A stretch of DNA of 64,000 bases from Kuschelorhynchus macadamiae (Eukaryota; Arthropoda; Insecta; Coleoptera; Curculionidae). Shown here in pieces: positions 33,170 through 46,216 of the stretch; position 1 is the stretch's first letter, and each line of letters starts with the position of its first letter. The position numbers and the translations under genes are program-made. The notes under the pieces were generated by a model. It was not told where the DNA came from. It was given only the letters and a program-made list of their open reading frames with translations, and did not search any database. Location: NCBI GenBank assembly GCA_030620095.1, contig JAUTXW010000066.1, positions 186,001 to 250,000 on the forward strand, written 5' to 3'.

Positions 33170-35416
33170 CATTGGCCGGCAAAATTTTTCTAACACAGGC
33201 CAGCTCATTATTTTCACAATGGAAATACCGTCCCAATAATAAAAAAAATCTTCGGAAAGCCCTAATACGTACCATTTTTTAATAGCCTAATTAGAACCTT
33301 TTATATTGGCAGGTAAACCATTTTATTGTGGGGCGGCTAAAATGGGTCCATTTTACAACGGAAAAATTACCTAGACTGGGTTGTTTACAACATTAGACAT
33401 AAAATAAACGTTAAACATCACTCTTCTGTTAAGTTTCGAATTGAGTAGTTCTCTGTGTATCGATAAGCAAGTGTATGTGAAGAAGAGAATGTCGAGTCAA
33501 ACGCGCTGAAGTTGCAAAATTTCTTCTGACAAATTTTGTTATATTTGTGGAGAATTTCTGGTGAAATCACAAGCCAGGCCATTTTTCGAAAATGTAAAAA
33601 AGCCTACTTTAAATATTTTGGTGTGCTAATTGGGGATCAAGATAAGCGGTGGGCTCCCCATGTGTGCTTTGTTAGTTGTAGTGTATCATTGGTGCAGTGG
33701 ATAAAGGGAAAGAGAGAAAGTATGCCTTTTGCAAATCCAATGGTATGGCGAGAAACCACCAATCATTCTGACGATTGTTATTTTTGCCTGACAAAGACTG
33801 AAGGTTATTCCAAAAAGGTAAAGCACAATATAAAATATCTAAATTTACAATCTGCCATACGACCTTTTCCTCATAATGCAAATTTACCAGTGCCGATTGC
33901 GCCTTTAAATTGGCAAGCTATTAATTTGGGAGGTAATGGAGATACCGCATCATCAGGCAGCTCAGAAGAACAGTGCACCGATCCCACTTTTACCACAGGT
34001 CCCAGTTCCGGCGAGCCACATTTGATTGTTCAAAGTGAATTAAATAATTTAGTACGCGATTTGGGGTTATCCAAGCAACAATCAGAACTTCTGGGTTCCC
34101 GTCTTAAGGAATGGAACCTATTGGCCAAAGTAACAAAAATTACGAATTTCAGAAAAAGAAATGCTATATGTTTTCTGAATTCTACAGTATGGAAAATTGG
34201 ATGTGCGCGTGTATCAGTATATAGACAGTTTAATGCAGGAACTTGATATTGAACATTCTCCCCGTGAGTGGCGCTTATTCATAGACTCATCTAAATATAG
34301 CTTAAAAGCTGAGTTATTGCATAAGTGAAATTTAAAACCCTCTATACCAGTTGCCCATTCAGTTGCAATGAAAGAAAATTATGAAAATATGCGAACGATT
34401 TTGAATATAATAAACTACAATAGGTATAAATGGCAGATACGTGGGGACTTAAAAGTTGTAGCGATTTTAGTGGGACTTCGGAGGGGATTTACAAAATATT
34501 GCTGTTTTCTTTGTTTATGGGACAGTCGTGCAATAAATCAGCATTATGTAACAAAAATTTGGCCGGAAAGAAGCGAATTTCAACCGTGATCTCAAAAAGG
34601 TAAATTTATACCTCTTGTTGATCCCAAAAATGTCCTTTTGCCTTCTCTTCACATTAAACTTGGGCTGATGAAAAACTTTATGAAGGCTTTGAGTAAAGAT
34701 AGTGATGGATTTAAATACCTAAGATTAAGATAAGTCTTTTCTCAGTTAAGTGATGCCAAATTAAAAGAAGGCATTTTTATTGGGCCACAAATCAGAAAAT
34801 TGCTGGACGATGTCAATTTTACGAAAAAGCTTACCAGGCAGGAACTCAGAGCATGGAATTCATTTGTTAATGTAGTAAGAGGATTTTTAGGCAACAATAC
34901 GGATGAAAATTATGAACAACTAGTTAATGAACTCTTAGATGTCTATAAAGCGCTTGGTGCCAGAATGTCATTAAAAATTCACTTCCTCCATTCCAATCTG
35001 TCATTTTTTCCTAAAAATTTGGGAGCTGTTAGTGACGAGCAGGGTGAAAGGTTTCACCAAGATATCAGTACAATGGAAATTCGGTACCAAGGACGATGGG
35101 ATTCAGCCATGATGGGTGACTACTGTTGGTCTTTGAAGAAAGAAGATAGGACACCTCATAAACGGAAGAAATTAAGTTTAATTAGTGTTTTAAGTTAATA
35201 TTTTTCTCGTTTGCTTTTCTCTTAGACTTATGGTATGTTTAATAGGCGAAAACTGTAAACATAGCCAATGAACATCGTTAAGAATTTTCTGAAATCATTT
35301 TTTCTATAGATATTAAGTATCGTAACATTCGATATGGTTCTACGACTCTAACAAGAAAACCCTACGTGCTACAACTTTCTATTTGTCATTTTCGTATTTG
35401 GTTCGGTCCATTCTAT
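33170..35416 (+). mobile_element. Family A element, copy 4
   Basis: It begins CATTGGCCGGCAAAATTTTT at 33170, preceded by TAA. It runs through the best-preserved N-terminal coding region of the family (33490-34246) and the C-terminal ORF (34800-35198). It ends at about 35416, without the last ~60 bp and right terminus, where a DD41D fragment begins. It is 2.25 kb long, close to the complete 2170-bp copy. Confidence 0.78.
33490..35198 (+). pseudogene. Family A protein, near-complete but broken
   Basis: The ATG at 33490 starts MSSQTR, and an in-frame stop follows soon after. Then come FCYICGEF, GDQDKRWAPHVC and CSVSLVQWIKGKRES (a CxxC...C zinc-ligand-like region), HSDDCYFC, LVRDLGLSKQQSELLGSRLK, IDSSKYSLKAELL (34280), RGDLKVVAILVG (34440), CCFLCLWDSRAINQHYVTKI and LHIKLGLMKNF. 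The C-terminal block holds LHSNLSFFPKNLG, DEQGERFHQDI and YQGRWDSAMMGDYCW. The expected length from the best copies is about 570 aa. My inference is that the Asp in DSSK, the Asp in GDLK and the Glu in QGERF form an RNase H-type DDE triad. Confidence 0.65.
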
Positions 35417-35419
35417 ACA

Positions 35420-35760
35420 AATTTAATATAGTGCAATATTTGCATCCTGGCGATGCCGAGCGCCGGGTACTGTTTTGCCAGTGGTATTTGTAACAAATCG
35501 ATGCTAACGATTTATTTGGCAGAGTTGTTATCTGGTCCCACGAATGCTTTCTTCAAGTGCGGGAATTTTTAATCGTCACAATACCAGGAACCGGTATAGT
35601 GAAAATCAGCATCTAATATTTGAAAGGGCATAACAAAGACGCTTTGGAATTGGGGTGTCATGTTTCATTTTGGGCAGACATATAGTTTATAGGATTTTTG
35701 AATATTACTGAATGAAAAAAAAAAGCCATGTCATGGTGGTTTTTGGGCAGATAACCGAAT
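35420..35760 (+). pseudogene. DD41D transposase fragment
   Basis: Readable blocks: HPGDAERRVLFCQWYL, then VVIWSHECF (first catalytic Asp changed to His), GIFNRHNTRNRYSENQ, and a trailing FGIGVSCFILG. This is the region around the first catalytic residue only. It is directly attached to the truncated end of family A copy 4. Confidence 0.7.
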
Positions 35761-37135
35761 AGGGTTTAGGCCCTGAATATCTGAGAAAAAACAAGTAATT
35801 AAAAGCACTTCACTGTTAGCAAAAAATTCTAAACACAATGTAATGTTAGGTCTATGGTATATTTAAAAAATAAAAAAAAATGCGAGCTAGGAAGAAGAAA
35901 GTAGAGGGAAAGGGATAAGCCGGAGACATGCATTTTGGACTATTTGAATTCTGCTAGGATTAAGGATTAACTTGATCCAATCAAGGGCTATTACGATGTC
36001 ACAGTGGTTAAAGTAGGTCAGGACCAAAGAATAGCATAGAAGTTTTTTCATTTCTTGACCCAAAATTTGTCTTTAACTATATATAAGTTTAGCGCTTTAA
36101 GCTTTTTTAAATTAACCGGTTACATGCTCATGAAATTGACTACCGGAGTCGATACCACCAATTTCATACAAAAAAACTCGAGGGGAAGAGCAGTTCCTTC
36201 TTCACGAAAATTTCCTCTAGATTGGCTCCACTAAAGCAAGAACAGGGTGAAATTTTAAACTTCTTTTTATACAATACCTTTTTTTTATTAAATATTAAAT
36301 TGCATTTTAATGTATTAAATATTTTTTTTTTGTAAATGAACGAATATTGTGTTGGTTAAGTTAAAAATTGTTTTCAAATTAAAATCCATTAGGTTCGTTC
36401 CCACCGATATTATGAATATTCCCCCTTTTTTTAGTAAATAATGGAGGGGGTGCTAACCGAAGTTGATACCTGATCAAAGCAATATAGACACCCTGCATAC
36501 ATGAACATAATATAATTTAAAAATTCAAAACTAGTAGGTCATTTTACGTGAGACAGACTGTAAGAGGAATAGAGTGAATGTTCTTTGCTAGTTATTATTT
36601 AATTTAAATAGGAAACCACATAATATTCAGTTCACTGTGCAATCTTTTCCACACGACTAGGGCCGGACAAAACGTAACACGTAACATATATCAGTAACAC
36701 TAAATGTTCTTTTATGCAGTTTGTAGAAACAATAACAGAAAGATCCGAATATAATCATTGCTTATATAACAAACAGTGAACGTATACTGCCAACCCAATA
36801 GATTAGAAAAATGTCTGTTTTCGTTATCAAGAGACAATTATCATTGTTTTCCGCATTTTTATGCAGAATTGGTTAATAATAGTGCGCTTACATTTAACAG
36901 AAAAAAAACCTTAAATTAAGTAATAGCAACGATGGAATTACACCAAAAAATGTAAGACATCATACTATTATAAGCTCCTATGTAGATCAGAAAAAGTTAG
37001 TTTTAAGGGAAATTGAATTATTTTCCAATATTTTGAAAATTATCCGAAGTCGAGGAAGGCTAATTTTCTTAAAATATTTGTGGGCAAAAAAAATTCCAGG
37101 ACTAATTTATAAAACTAAGAATCAAGGTATAGATA
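35761..37135. other. No gene recognised
   Basis: AT-rich sequence with short ORFs lacking motifs on both strands. No repeats matching other parts of the window were noticed. Confidence 0.45.
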
Positions 37136-37137
37136 TA

Positions 37138-40116
37138 CCGGGTGTTCAGTTAAGGGCCTACACTATCTATATCTCAAGAACCCTTGACTGCAGCCAATTG
37201 GAAAAAAAAAATTCATGACTAAAATGGCAACGAGGAATCGTCCAAAAATATTTTTAACTTTGCAAATTGGCCGTAAGGGGGCGCAACTGTCAAAATGAAA
37301 ATACAAATTTAAAATTTGAGCAAAATTACTAAATTAAGATATAAGTTTTATAACGTCATTGGAAAGCTGAGTCAATTTTCTATGAATTCGCTTTAAGCCA
37401 AATTTTCATTGGGTTAATAATAAGGGTGGGGGAAACAAATGTGTGTTGTCATATTTAAATCGCTATATCTTGTACACTTCTTAACCAATTTTAATGAACA
37501 AGGTGTCATATGAAAGATAATTTTTACATCTCTTAATGGACTTCTGCAGTGATATAAATTAGTTTTAAAAAAAGAAGTCAGATGGCGCTATCCAATGTGG
37601 TTAGAGTTTTCTTGAAATTTTTCTAAAATTTCAAATGGATCGGTATGCTTTACCTTATAAATTATAAAAGTGAATTATAAAATCTACATTTTGGCGAAAA
37701 CCGCATATCGAAATCTTTATTCGTTTCGGAGTTGTTGCTAAATAACTGGTGATAAAAGAAGCAAAAACAAAAAAATCGAGTTTTATGAAGTTAGTATCTG
37801 ACAAATAAATGATATTATGGAATTAATTAAAGCATGTTAAAGGTTTACTTAATAACCAGATTAAAAAATCTTAATTGAACTAATTGTAAGTAGTAATATT
37901 TTTATTTGCCTTCCATCACACTTTATCCAGGCTTTGGACTGGTCCAAACTTTAGCAGACTATTAAAATTTGGAGCGTGTTTAAAGGCCAACGGGCCATAA
38001 CAAAGCAGAATAACATAACGAGTAACGTATGAAAAACCTTCGTGGCAAAAATACGAAGAAACAGGTAACGAGTAACAAGAACAAGAACAAAATTTTCAGA
38101 AAAATTAGGCATTTATGGGATATGTTCAAAATGTTTTCCATCATTCTGAATACAGCGGTACAGCCTTTGTTGTGTTGACGAGACAGCAGTTTTAATTTCC
38201 GCCACGGATATGCTGTTTATAGCCGTTCTAATTCTCTCGATCATATTTTCTCGCGTTGTTGGTCGAGTTTTGTAAACGAGATCTTTTATTCTTCCCCATA
38301 AATAAAAATCGAGACAAGTTAAGTCCGGTGACCTGGCTGGCCAAAGAAATAAACTTCCTCTTCCAATCCACCGGAAAGGGAACTGCTGGTCAAGGTAGTG
38401 ACGCACTTGGTTTGAAAAATGGGCAGGACATCCATCGTGTTGAAACCACAAATTTCTTCTTGTCGCGAGGGTCACGTTTTCTAATAACTGTGGCAGCTCA
38501 TTAATTAAAAATTGAAGGTATAATTCACCATTTAGAGTCCTATCAAAGATAAAAGGCCCGATAATCTTTCCTTCAACAATTCCGCACCATACATTCACTG
38601 TCCAACGATGTTGATGGTCGACTTCACGCATCCAATGAGGATTATTATCACACCAGTAATGCATGTTGTGCAAGTTTACTCTACCATTGCTGGTAAATGA
38701 GGCTTCATCTGTCCATAGTACTTTATCCAAAAAACGGCGATCTTCCCTTATCATGTTGAGAAGCCAATGACAATAATTTAAGCGATTGTCGAAATCCAAG
38801 TCTAGTAAAGCCTGGTGCAAAACAATATGATATGGATGCATGTTAAAATCCATCAAAATTTTATGAATGGAGCCAACTGAAAGTCCCAAGTCCCTAGAAA
38901 TTTCGCGAATACTAGCATGTGGATCAACATTGATATAAGCTAAAACGTTTATGATATTCGTCTCATTTCTGACTCTGCGATGCCTTATTTGAGTCGAAGT
39001 TGGTTGAACTCTGCCAGTTTCTCTGAGTCGTCTTGCCAAACGAGTAAACACGTGCCTGGAATGATGCGTCCGATTAGGGTACTGCAAAGCATACTCCCTT
39101 GAAGCTCTGGCTGCATTTCGAAAGCACTCAAAATACACACCTAACATATCAAATGCCTCTTCATTTGTAAACGGCATTTTTACTTTAGTAACGGAAACAA
39201 GAAGTAAACTTTCTTTCACAAGACAATAAACAAACCAAAATGGCAGTTACTGCTTTTATTGCCATGACAACGAGGCGCAATGTGTCTGTTGTTTTTCACG
39301 GCTTACTGTGACAGTACAAGGAGGCAAATAAGAAATAAGAACGCAATACCTCATGGTATGACATTGCTTACAATTAGTTCAATTAAGATTTTTTAATCTG
39401 GTTATTAAGTAAACCTTTAACATGCTTTAATTAATTCCATAATATCATTTATTTGTCAGATACTAACTTCATAAAACTCGATTTTTTTGTTTTTGCTTCT
39501 TTTATCACCAGTTATTTAGCAACAACTCCGAAACGAATAAAGATTTCGATATGCGGTTTTCGCCAAAATGTAGATTTTATAATTCACTTTTATAATTTAT
39601 AAGGTAAAGCATACCGATCCATTTGAAATTTTAGAAAAATTTCAAGAAAACTCTAACCACATTGGATAGCGCCATCTGACTTCTTTTTTTAAAACTAATT
39701 TATATCACTGCAGAAGTCCATTAAGAGATGTAAAAATTATCTTTCATATGACACCTTGTTCATTAAAATTGGTTAAGAAGTGTACAAGATATAGCGATTT
39801 AAATATGACAACACACATTTGTTTCCCCCACCCTTATTATTAACCCAATGAAAATTTGGCTTAAAGCGAATTCATAGAAAATTGACTCAGCTTTCCAATG
39901 ACGTTATAAAACTTATATCTTAATTTAGTAATTTTGCTCAAATTTTAAATTTGTATTTTCATTTTGACAGTTGCGCCCCCTTACGGCCAATTTGCAAAGT
40001 TAAAAATATTTTTGGACGATTCCTCGTTGCCATTTTAGTCATGAATTTTTTTTTCCAATTGGCTGCAGTCAAGGGTTCTTGAGATATAGATAGTGTACGC
40101 CCTTAACTGAACACCC

Positions 40117-40118
<2 letters not shown>
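37138..40118 (-). mobile_element. Complete DD41D transposon with ~755-bp TIRs
   Basis: It begins CCGGGTGTTCAGTTAAGGG at 37138 and ends with the inverse at 40118, with TA on both sides (37136-37137 and 40119-40120). The arms run 37138 to ~37892 and ~39365 to 40118. Comparing them by eye I find only about one substitution and a one-base homopolymer difference, so this is probably a recent insertion. The 3' side lies in a (TA)n tract, consistent with TA targeting. The single ORF between the arms is intact. Confidence 0.93.
38113..39177 (-). CDS. DD41D Tc1/mariner-superfamily transposase, intact
   Basis: A 354-residue ORF is obtained if translation starts at the Met at 39177 (MPFTNEEAFDMLGVYFE). 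The frame is open from 39219, but the 14 extra residues are unlike the family. The N-terminal DUF4817-like HTH covers about residues 1-50 (RASREYALQYPNRTHHSR). A second HTH follows (ASIREISRDLGLSVGSIHKI). The catalytic blocks are VLWTDEASFTSNG, LWFQHDGCPAHFS and WPARSPDLTCLDFYLWG. There are 41 residues between the second and third Asp. No disabling change is seen, and with near-identical arms this is the best candidate for a recently active transposase in the window. Confidence 0.93.
   Translation of the reverse strand: MPFTNEEAFDMLGVYFECFRNAARASREYALQYPNRTHHSRHVFTRLARRLRETGRVQPTSTQIRHRRVRNETNIINVLAYINVDPHASIREISRDLGLSVGSIHKILMDFNMHPYHIVLHQALLDLDFDNRLNYCHWLLNMIREDRRFLDKVLWTDEASFTSNGRVNLHNMHYWCDNNPHWMREVDHQHRWTVNVWCGIVEGKIIGPFIFDRTLNGELYLQFLINELPQLLENVTLATRRNLWFQHDGCPAHFSNQVRHYLDQQFPFRWIGRGSLFLWPARSPDLTCLDFYLWGRIKDLVYKTRPTTRENMIERIRTAINSISVAEIKTAVSSTQQRLYRCIQNDGKHFEHIP

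Positions 40119-40163
<45 letters not shown>
40117..40163. repeat. (TA)n microsatellite
   Basis: A pure TA run of about 45 bp at the insertion site of the preceding DD41D element. Confidence 0.95.
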
Positions 40164-40167
<4 letters not shown>

Positions 40168-41366
40168 ATTTAAAAAAAAGGAGGAGGGACACTGTCATAA
40201 TAATCAGAAATGGGTCTATAGTTAGTTTAGGGTAACCAATTTTTGATTGGTTCGGCCATATTGCTGCTAAAATCGTTTTGTTTACTTTTTGCCTACGTGG
40301 GTTTCTCATGAGGTTTGTTGTTTTCGTGTATTATTTTATTAGTTTTTAGAATATTGATTCAAATAATAAGTCATTAACCATATGGAGAGATGCCTGGTTC
40401 ACCTACTTTTTGCTTGTAATTATAGTGTTTGTGATGATTTGTAAATGACTATGACTGTAAATGTTTTAAGTTTACTCCAAGAAAAGTTATTAAATAATTT
40501 GCATATTTTTATCTTTTGGTTTTATTTTGCTGTAAAAGACAACATTATTTTGTGTCATAGTATTAGTGTATGGTTTACTTCATTCAGCTGCCCAGATTGA
40601 GGTAGAAGCTCTCAAAGATTAGCATACATAGATATATATACCTAATGTATCATATTTCTCTTTTTGTTGTTTATTTCAAAAACCTAAATTAAAATTAATA
40701 TTTCGCTTTAGAAATATAGTGATATTATTCACTTGGGAGACAACTGTCATTAATCACTTGTACCAACATTGTTGTTTGTTAAAAATCTAAATGAAAAAAT
40801 AAATTTGCACCAGATAGTTCAGATAGATTATTAGAGTAAAATATTAACATAACCCTACATTTACAACTGACGCTGACAGAGGTTGTCAGTGTAAAGGCGG
40901 GAAATTTAAATTTCGAATTTTTTTCTGCGGCGTATATTACTCTTTGTTGACTGAAATTAATAATAATTTCTCCAATTAATCTTTTAGATGACCCAATTTT
41001 CTTATATTAATCTGTTAAAATAGATTAATTTAGTCATATTTTGCGAAAAACTAATGATAATATGTGTGCGCTCATTTAAACCTTTATTAAAAATTTTACA
41101 TCAATATGGCGGGTGAGCTTCCATTGCCACCATTTTCCTTACAAAGTCTCTGTAAATGGGTTCATATATAGACGCCTTCCATTGAGCACTAAACCCTGCA
41201 TTGTAATAACCTGTTTTTCTCATCGAACTTTAGTTATTCTATTGGTTAATAGGAGCATATTTTAAGAGGTTGGCGCTGATATTTAAAAAAATTCGAGAAT
41301 CAATCGAATTTTGAGATTTTTCGGATTTCCACATCAAGAGCAAACATAATAACCATGTCCTCCATT
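40164..41366. other. No gene recognised
   Basis: Mixed AT-rich sequence without motif-bearing ORFs or repeats that I can relate to other parts of the window. Confidence 0.45.
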
Positions 41367-41735
<369 letters not shown>

Positions 41736-41969
41736 ATAAATATATAGGGTTTTCCCGTATATTTTTCCACCCACATAGACAGTTTTTGAATAGATACGGG
41801 AATGTCGTAAATAGAAAAGTTGTTGGGTTTTTTATGAAGATTTAGAATATTATATCATAAGTGCGAAAATATTATTGGAAATCTCAAATTTTGACAGCTT
41901 GTCAGTTTTTTAAATGAAACACCCTGTATATTAAATCATAATCTTGAAGATCTCTTTTTTCTAATTTGA

Positions 41970-41970
41970 A

Positions 41971-42014
<44 letters not shown>
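41970..42014. repeat. (TA)n microsatellite
   Basis: A pure TA run of about 40 bp between two TIR-like scraps (ACACCCTGTATA at 41930 and ATACAGGGTTATTC at 42043). Confidence 0.95.
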
Positions 42015-42017
<3 letters not shown>

Positions 42018-42769
42018 AATATATTCTGTCAATTAGTTTTGGATATACAGGGTTATTCACGCAACCCGTTCATTAAAAGTTTTTGATGATGCCATTTTGA
42101 TAAAAATTTCAAATTTTGGGATTAATATAAGGTCAAGGGGTACTTCTTTTTTGAAATATTTTCAACTTCCTGTCACTTCCGGTTTAACCGGAAGTTGGTA
42201 TCAACTTGCTTATTTTAAATAGAACACCCTGTATTTTATGATATTTTTGGATTCTGCGGAGAATTTTAATGCTATTTTATGTAGCATGTCCTATACCTAG
42301 GTTCAAGCGTTCTTAAGATACTTGACCTTGAACCAAAAATGAGCCTTCCGGATACCAAATTTTAAAATCTCATATTTTTGTAAGTTTTGAAGATATAATC
42401 TTCATATTTTGCAGACGATCGGTAAATAATCTTAGGTTTCTACTTTTTTTATTGAATTTGTCTATTTTTATACAGGGTATCCTAAATTTAGCGGCAAACA
42501 TTCACATTTTCAAAGCCGTTAAAGTCCGTTTTTTTAAATGAGACACCCTTTAACTTTATGCACTATCAAATGTAGAATTTAATTTTCTATCGAACTGTAT
42601 TAAGGTTCCCTATACCTATTTGTAACCATGTTCGAAATAATCAGGTTTTTATTAAACTATCATATGTATTTGCTAAATGCTTACACCTTCCCGTACTAAG
42701 CCATGGAAAAACAATTGTTGTGCTTTTCTATTCAACATGACAGCTGATTTGAAACTTTTAAATTAAAAT

Positions 42770-42962
42770 AAAATAACACTCAAAAGCTGATATTCTTAAT
42801 TTATTTTATATTCGCGGAGAATGTTACAAAATATTGGAGAGAACGTGCCATGTTTTTAATGAAAAACATCGTCATTTATCGCTAATGAACAAGAGAAAAT
42901 TGAAGAGGATTGAAACGAAATTTTTTCGTTTCGGAAAAGTTAAAGTAATAAAAAATGTAATA
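42770..42962 (+). pseudogene. Inverted copy of transposase N-terminus
   Basis: The frame gives ADILNLFYIRGECYKILERT, CHVFNEKHRHLSLMNKRK and IETKFFRFGKVKVIKNV, against ADILNLFYIHGECYKILERT and CRVFNECQPDLPPMNKSK on the other strand at 43957-44147. The differences show independent decay after the inverted duplication. Confidence 0.85.
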
Positions 42963-43084
42963 AATTGTTTACATTATTTTTAACCGTATCTACTAAGTTT
43001 GAGACCGTTCTAAACTTGTTTTAGTGAACTTAAAAATTATAGCAATCTAACAATCAACAATAAATAAATAAAATAATAAAATTG

Positions 43085-44147
43085 AATTATAACAAATGTT
43101 CTATATGCTGTCCGTTCATTTAAAGACACATTTCAATTCTTCTTTGTACAGTTGCTGTGAACCATTGAATTTGTCCGTTTTCTAATTCGGCAAAAGCTGT
43201 TCGTATCCTGTCCAGTAAATCTTGTTGGTTATTTACTGTGGAAGCATAGACTTTACCTTTGATAAATCCCCATAAATAAAAGTCTAGGGGTGTTAAATCA
43301 GGCGATCGCGGGGGTCATCTCCAAGGGCCATTGGGACCAATCAAGCGATCTTCAAAAATTCGAGATAATTGGAGATAAACTGCAGCGGAATTATGTGCTG
43401 GTGCCCCATCTAATTGATACCAATAATTTTCAAGCTCACCAATAGGAATTTCTTCTATAAATTCAGAAACCGTCCGTCGTAGAATTTCCAAATACTTATC
43501 ACTGTTTAAATTGTCTTCATAAATACAGTACCGTACCTGATCATTTAATACTATACCGAAAACATTGAAGCTAAACCTCTCTTGAGAACGCGTTTTGCTA
43601 AAGCGTGTGGATTTTCTGCTGCCCAGAAATATTCGTTTCTTCTATTTGTTATTACTTTTCTAGAAAATTGCGCTTCATCGGTCCAAAATATTTTTGAAAG
43701 GAATTGAGGGTCCTCTTGAATTTTCAAAAACATGAATTCGCAAAATTCTACTCGTCGGATGTCATCACCAGGTCTCAAGGCTTGCACGTTTTGGAAGGAA
43801 TAGGGGTGCATATGATGTTCGCTCAAGAATCTTTGGACAGATGAAGAAGAAATTCCCAAATCGTCTTCTGCAGACGGTATTGAACTTTGCGGGTTTGCGT
43901 GGAAATAAGCTAATGTGTTTATTAAGTTATCCTCGGCATTTGTCACTGGTTTCGGAACATTTTTTGTAACTTTAACCTTGCCAAAACGCAAAAAGTTCGT
44001 TTCAATCCTCTTGAATTTTGACTTGTTCATTGGCGGCAAATCAGGCTGGCATTCATTAAACACACGACACGTTCTCTCCAAAATTTTATAACATTCTCCA
44101 TGAATATAAAATAGATTGAGAATATCAGCGTTTGAGTATTCTTCCAT
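43085..44147 (-). pseudogene. DD41D transposase with frameshift and stop
   Basis: The start at 44147 reads MEEYSNADILNLFYIHGE. After the HTH domains come PSAEDDLGISSSSVQRFL, KIFWTDEAQFSRKVITNRRN and WAAENPHALAKRV in the open frame down to 43551. Past a shift, the downstream frame holds YWYQLDGAPAHNS (the usual QQD is QLD), a stop inside the WPPRSPDL block (R-stop-PPRSPDLTPLDFYLWG) and RIRTAFAELE. The spacing of the second and third Asp is again 41. Confidence 0.85.
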
Positions 44148-44843
44148 TTCGATTTAGAAGATTTAGTTTATCATTGACAGCTTTCGATAAATAACGCATA
44201 CTAGTCATCTATCATATTGGATATTGGATCTCAATTGTTTTTCCATGGCTCACCATTGGAACATGCAAACATTTAAGCAAATACATACGATATTTTTATA
44301 AAACCCAATTATTTCGAAAAAGGTTACGAATAGGTATAGGGAACCTTAATACACTTCGATAGAAAATGAAATTCTACATTTGATAGTACATAAAGTTATA
44401 GGGAGTCTCATTTAAAAAAACGGACTTTAGCGGCTTTGAAAATGTGAATGTTTGCCGTTGAATTTAGGACACCCTTTATTAAAATAGACAAATTCAATAA
44501 AAAAAATAGAAACCTAAGATTATTTACCGATCGTCTGCAAAATATGAAGATTATATCTTCAAAACTTACAAAAATATGAGATTTTAAAATTTGGAACCCC
44601 GAAGGCTCATTTTCGGTTCAAGGTCAAATATCTTAAGAACGGTTGGACCTAGGTATAGGACATGCTACATAAAATAGCATTAAAATTCTCCGTAGAATAC
44701 AAAAATATCATAAAATACAGGGTGTTCCATTTAAAATAAGCAAGTTGATACCAACATATTTCCAGTAGCGCCTATACATTTCGAGCATTTGTTTTCATTT
44801 CTATATAAAAGCGTTGAATTTGAATTATTATTTCGAAGTAACG

Positions 44844-46216
44844 ATGGCGAGCAAAAGTGGAAAAACCTTTCGAAGCGGTGCACGTGAAGTTATTGCGAGC
44901 ATTGTAGAGGCCTGTACTAGAGAAGCTGAAAATAATAGTTTCACTATTCCAATTCAAAATCGAACAGAACGCGCCGCATTTTACACTGGTGTTTCGGAAA
45001 GTAGTGTAAGAAAAATTCAAAGAGAACATAATGATCGCTCATGTTCTACTTCACCTTTAAAATCTCCTGGTAAAAAAAGACCCCGATTATCATATAAAGA
45101 TAAAATTGACGATGGTGATTTTCAAGTAATTCGACGAACAATAGAGGATTTTTGTATAAACTTGAAGAAGGTTCCGACTTGCAAACCCAAAGAACGAAAT
45201 AGAGTTTCCATACGGGTATAAAACCTTAAATCGACTTTTACGATCAAACGGTTTTGTTTGGCGCAAGTGCCGAAATAAACGAAAATTGCTCATTGAGAGA
45301 CCAAATATTTTTCACTGGCTGGTGAAATATCTATCAACTGTAAGGCAATATAGGCAAAAAGGACGCAATATTGTGTATTTAGACGAAACCTGGGTAGATA
45401 ATGATATGACAGTGAACAAATGCTAGCAAAGTGAAATTGTTACAGGTGTTGTTCAGGGAATCCGCTCTAGTAGTCGCTTTATTATAGCTCATGCTGGTTC
45501 AGAAGCCAGATTTGCTCCAGGTGCTGCTTTAGTTTTTCGCTCGGGACTAACAACTGGAGACTATCATGGACAGATGAATAGAGATAATTTTGAAAAGTGG
45601 TTGCTCGAGAAGCTTCTACCTAACATTCCTCCCAAATCAGTCGTGGTAATGGATAGTGCGTCTTATCATTCTCACGTAGAAGATAAAGTGCCAACTAAAT
45701 ACTCTACAAAAGCTCATATGATATCGTGGCTTAAATCGAACAATCGTATGTGATCCAACATGGAGAAAATATCAATTATATGAAGTAATATCAGCCAACA
45801 AGCCTAGAGAAAAAAGGTATAAAATTGACGGTCTTTTACGTAACCTCGGTCATACACCTTTAAGGCTGCCTCCATACATGTGCGACCTCAACCCTATTGA
45901 ACTTGCAGGAGTAAAAATATATATTCGAGCGCGCAACACCGGTGAACTTTCAATTAAAGATTTAAATAAAATAATATTAGAAGCGATTGACTCAATATCG
46001 GCTGAAAATTGGAAATCGTATGTTAAACATGTTTGTTCCATTGAAGATAAATACTGGGAAGTAGATGGCAAAATTGAAACGGTTATTGATGATTTAGTTA
46101 TCACACTGGGGTCTTCAAGTAGTGACGACGAAACCCCATCATTTTTAGGGGAAGACAACAATTTAGAATGAATCGAACCATTAGAATCACAGCCGTCGAC
46201 CTCAAAAATGGCTTAG
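44844..46216 (+). pseudogene. DD82E (Sailor-like) transposase, broken
   Basis: The ATG at 44844 gives MASKSGKTFRSGAREVIASI. An HTH region follows (FYTGVSESSVRKIQREHNDR), then a proline/lysine linker (LKSPGKKRPRLSYKDK). A frameshift near 45195 is followed by LLRSNGFVWRKCRNKRKLLI. The catalytic blocks are IVYLDETWVDND, then VVVMDSASYHSH and PPYMCDLNPIELAG. In the last, the usual W after A is G. A stop replaces Trp at 45424 and a shift occurs near 45750. With these repaired conceptually, 82 residues separate the second Asp from the Glu. It ends in an acidic SSSSDDE tail. Confidence 0.82.

Larger units (their letters stand above)
42194..44755 (-). mobile_element. Snapback DD41D element with inverted arms including ORF 5' end
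   Basis: The left arm 42194 to ~42962 is an inverted copy of ~43957 to 44755. The arms contain not only noncoding terminal sequence (AACACCCTGTATTTTATGATA) but also the first ~60 codons of the transposase. In the left arm these read forward as ADILNLFYIRGECYKILERT at ~42790-42850. The remaining transposase lies in the ~1-kb loop. The right arm is cut off at 44755, 10 bp before a Sailor-like element. Confidence 0.85.

Noticed and set aside
38256..38504. 82-codon forward ORF
   Set aside because: Shadow of the reverse-strand intact transposase at 38113-39177.
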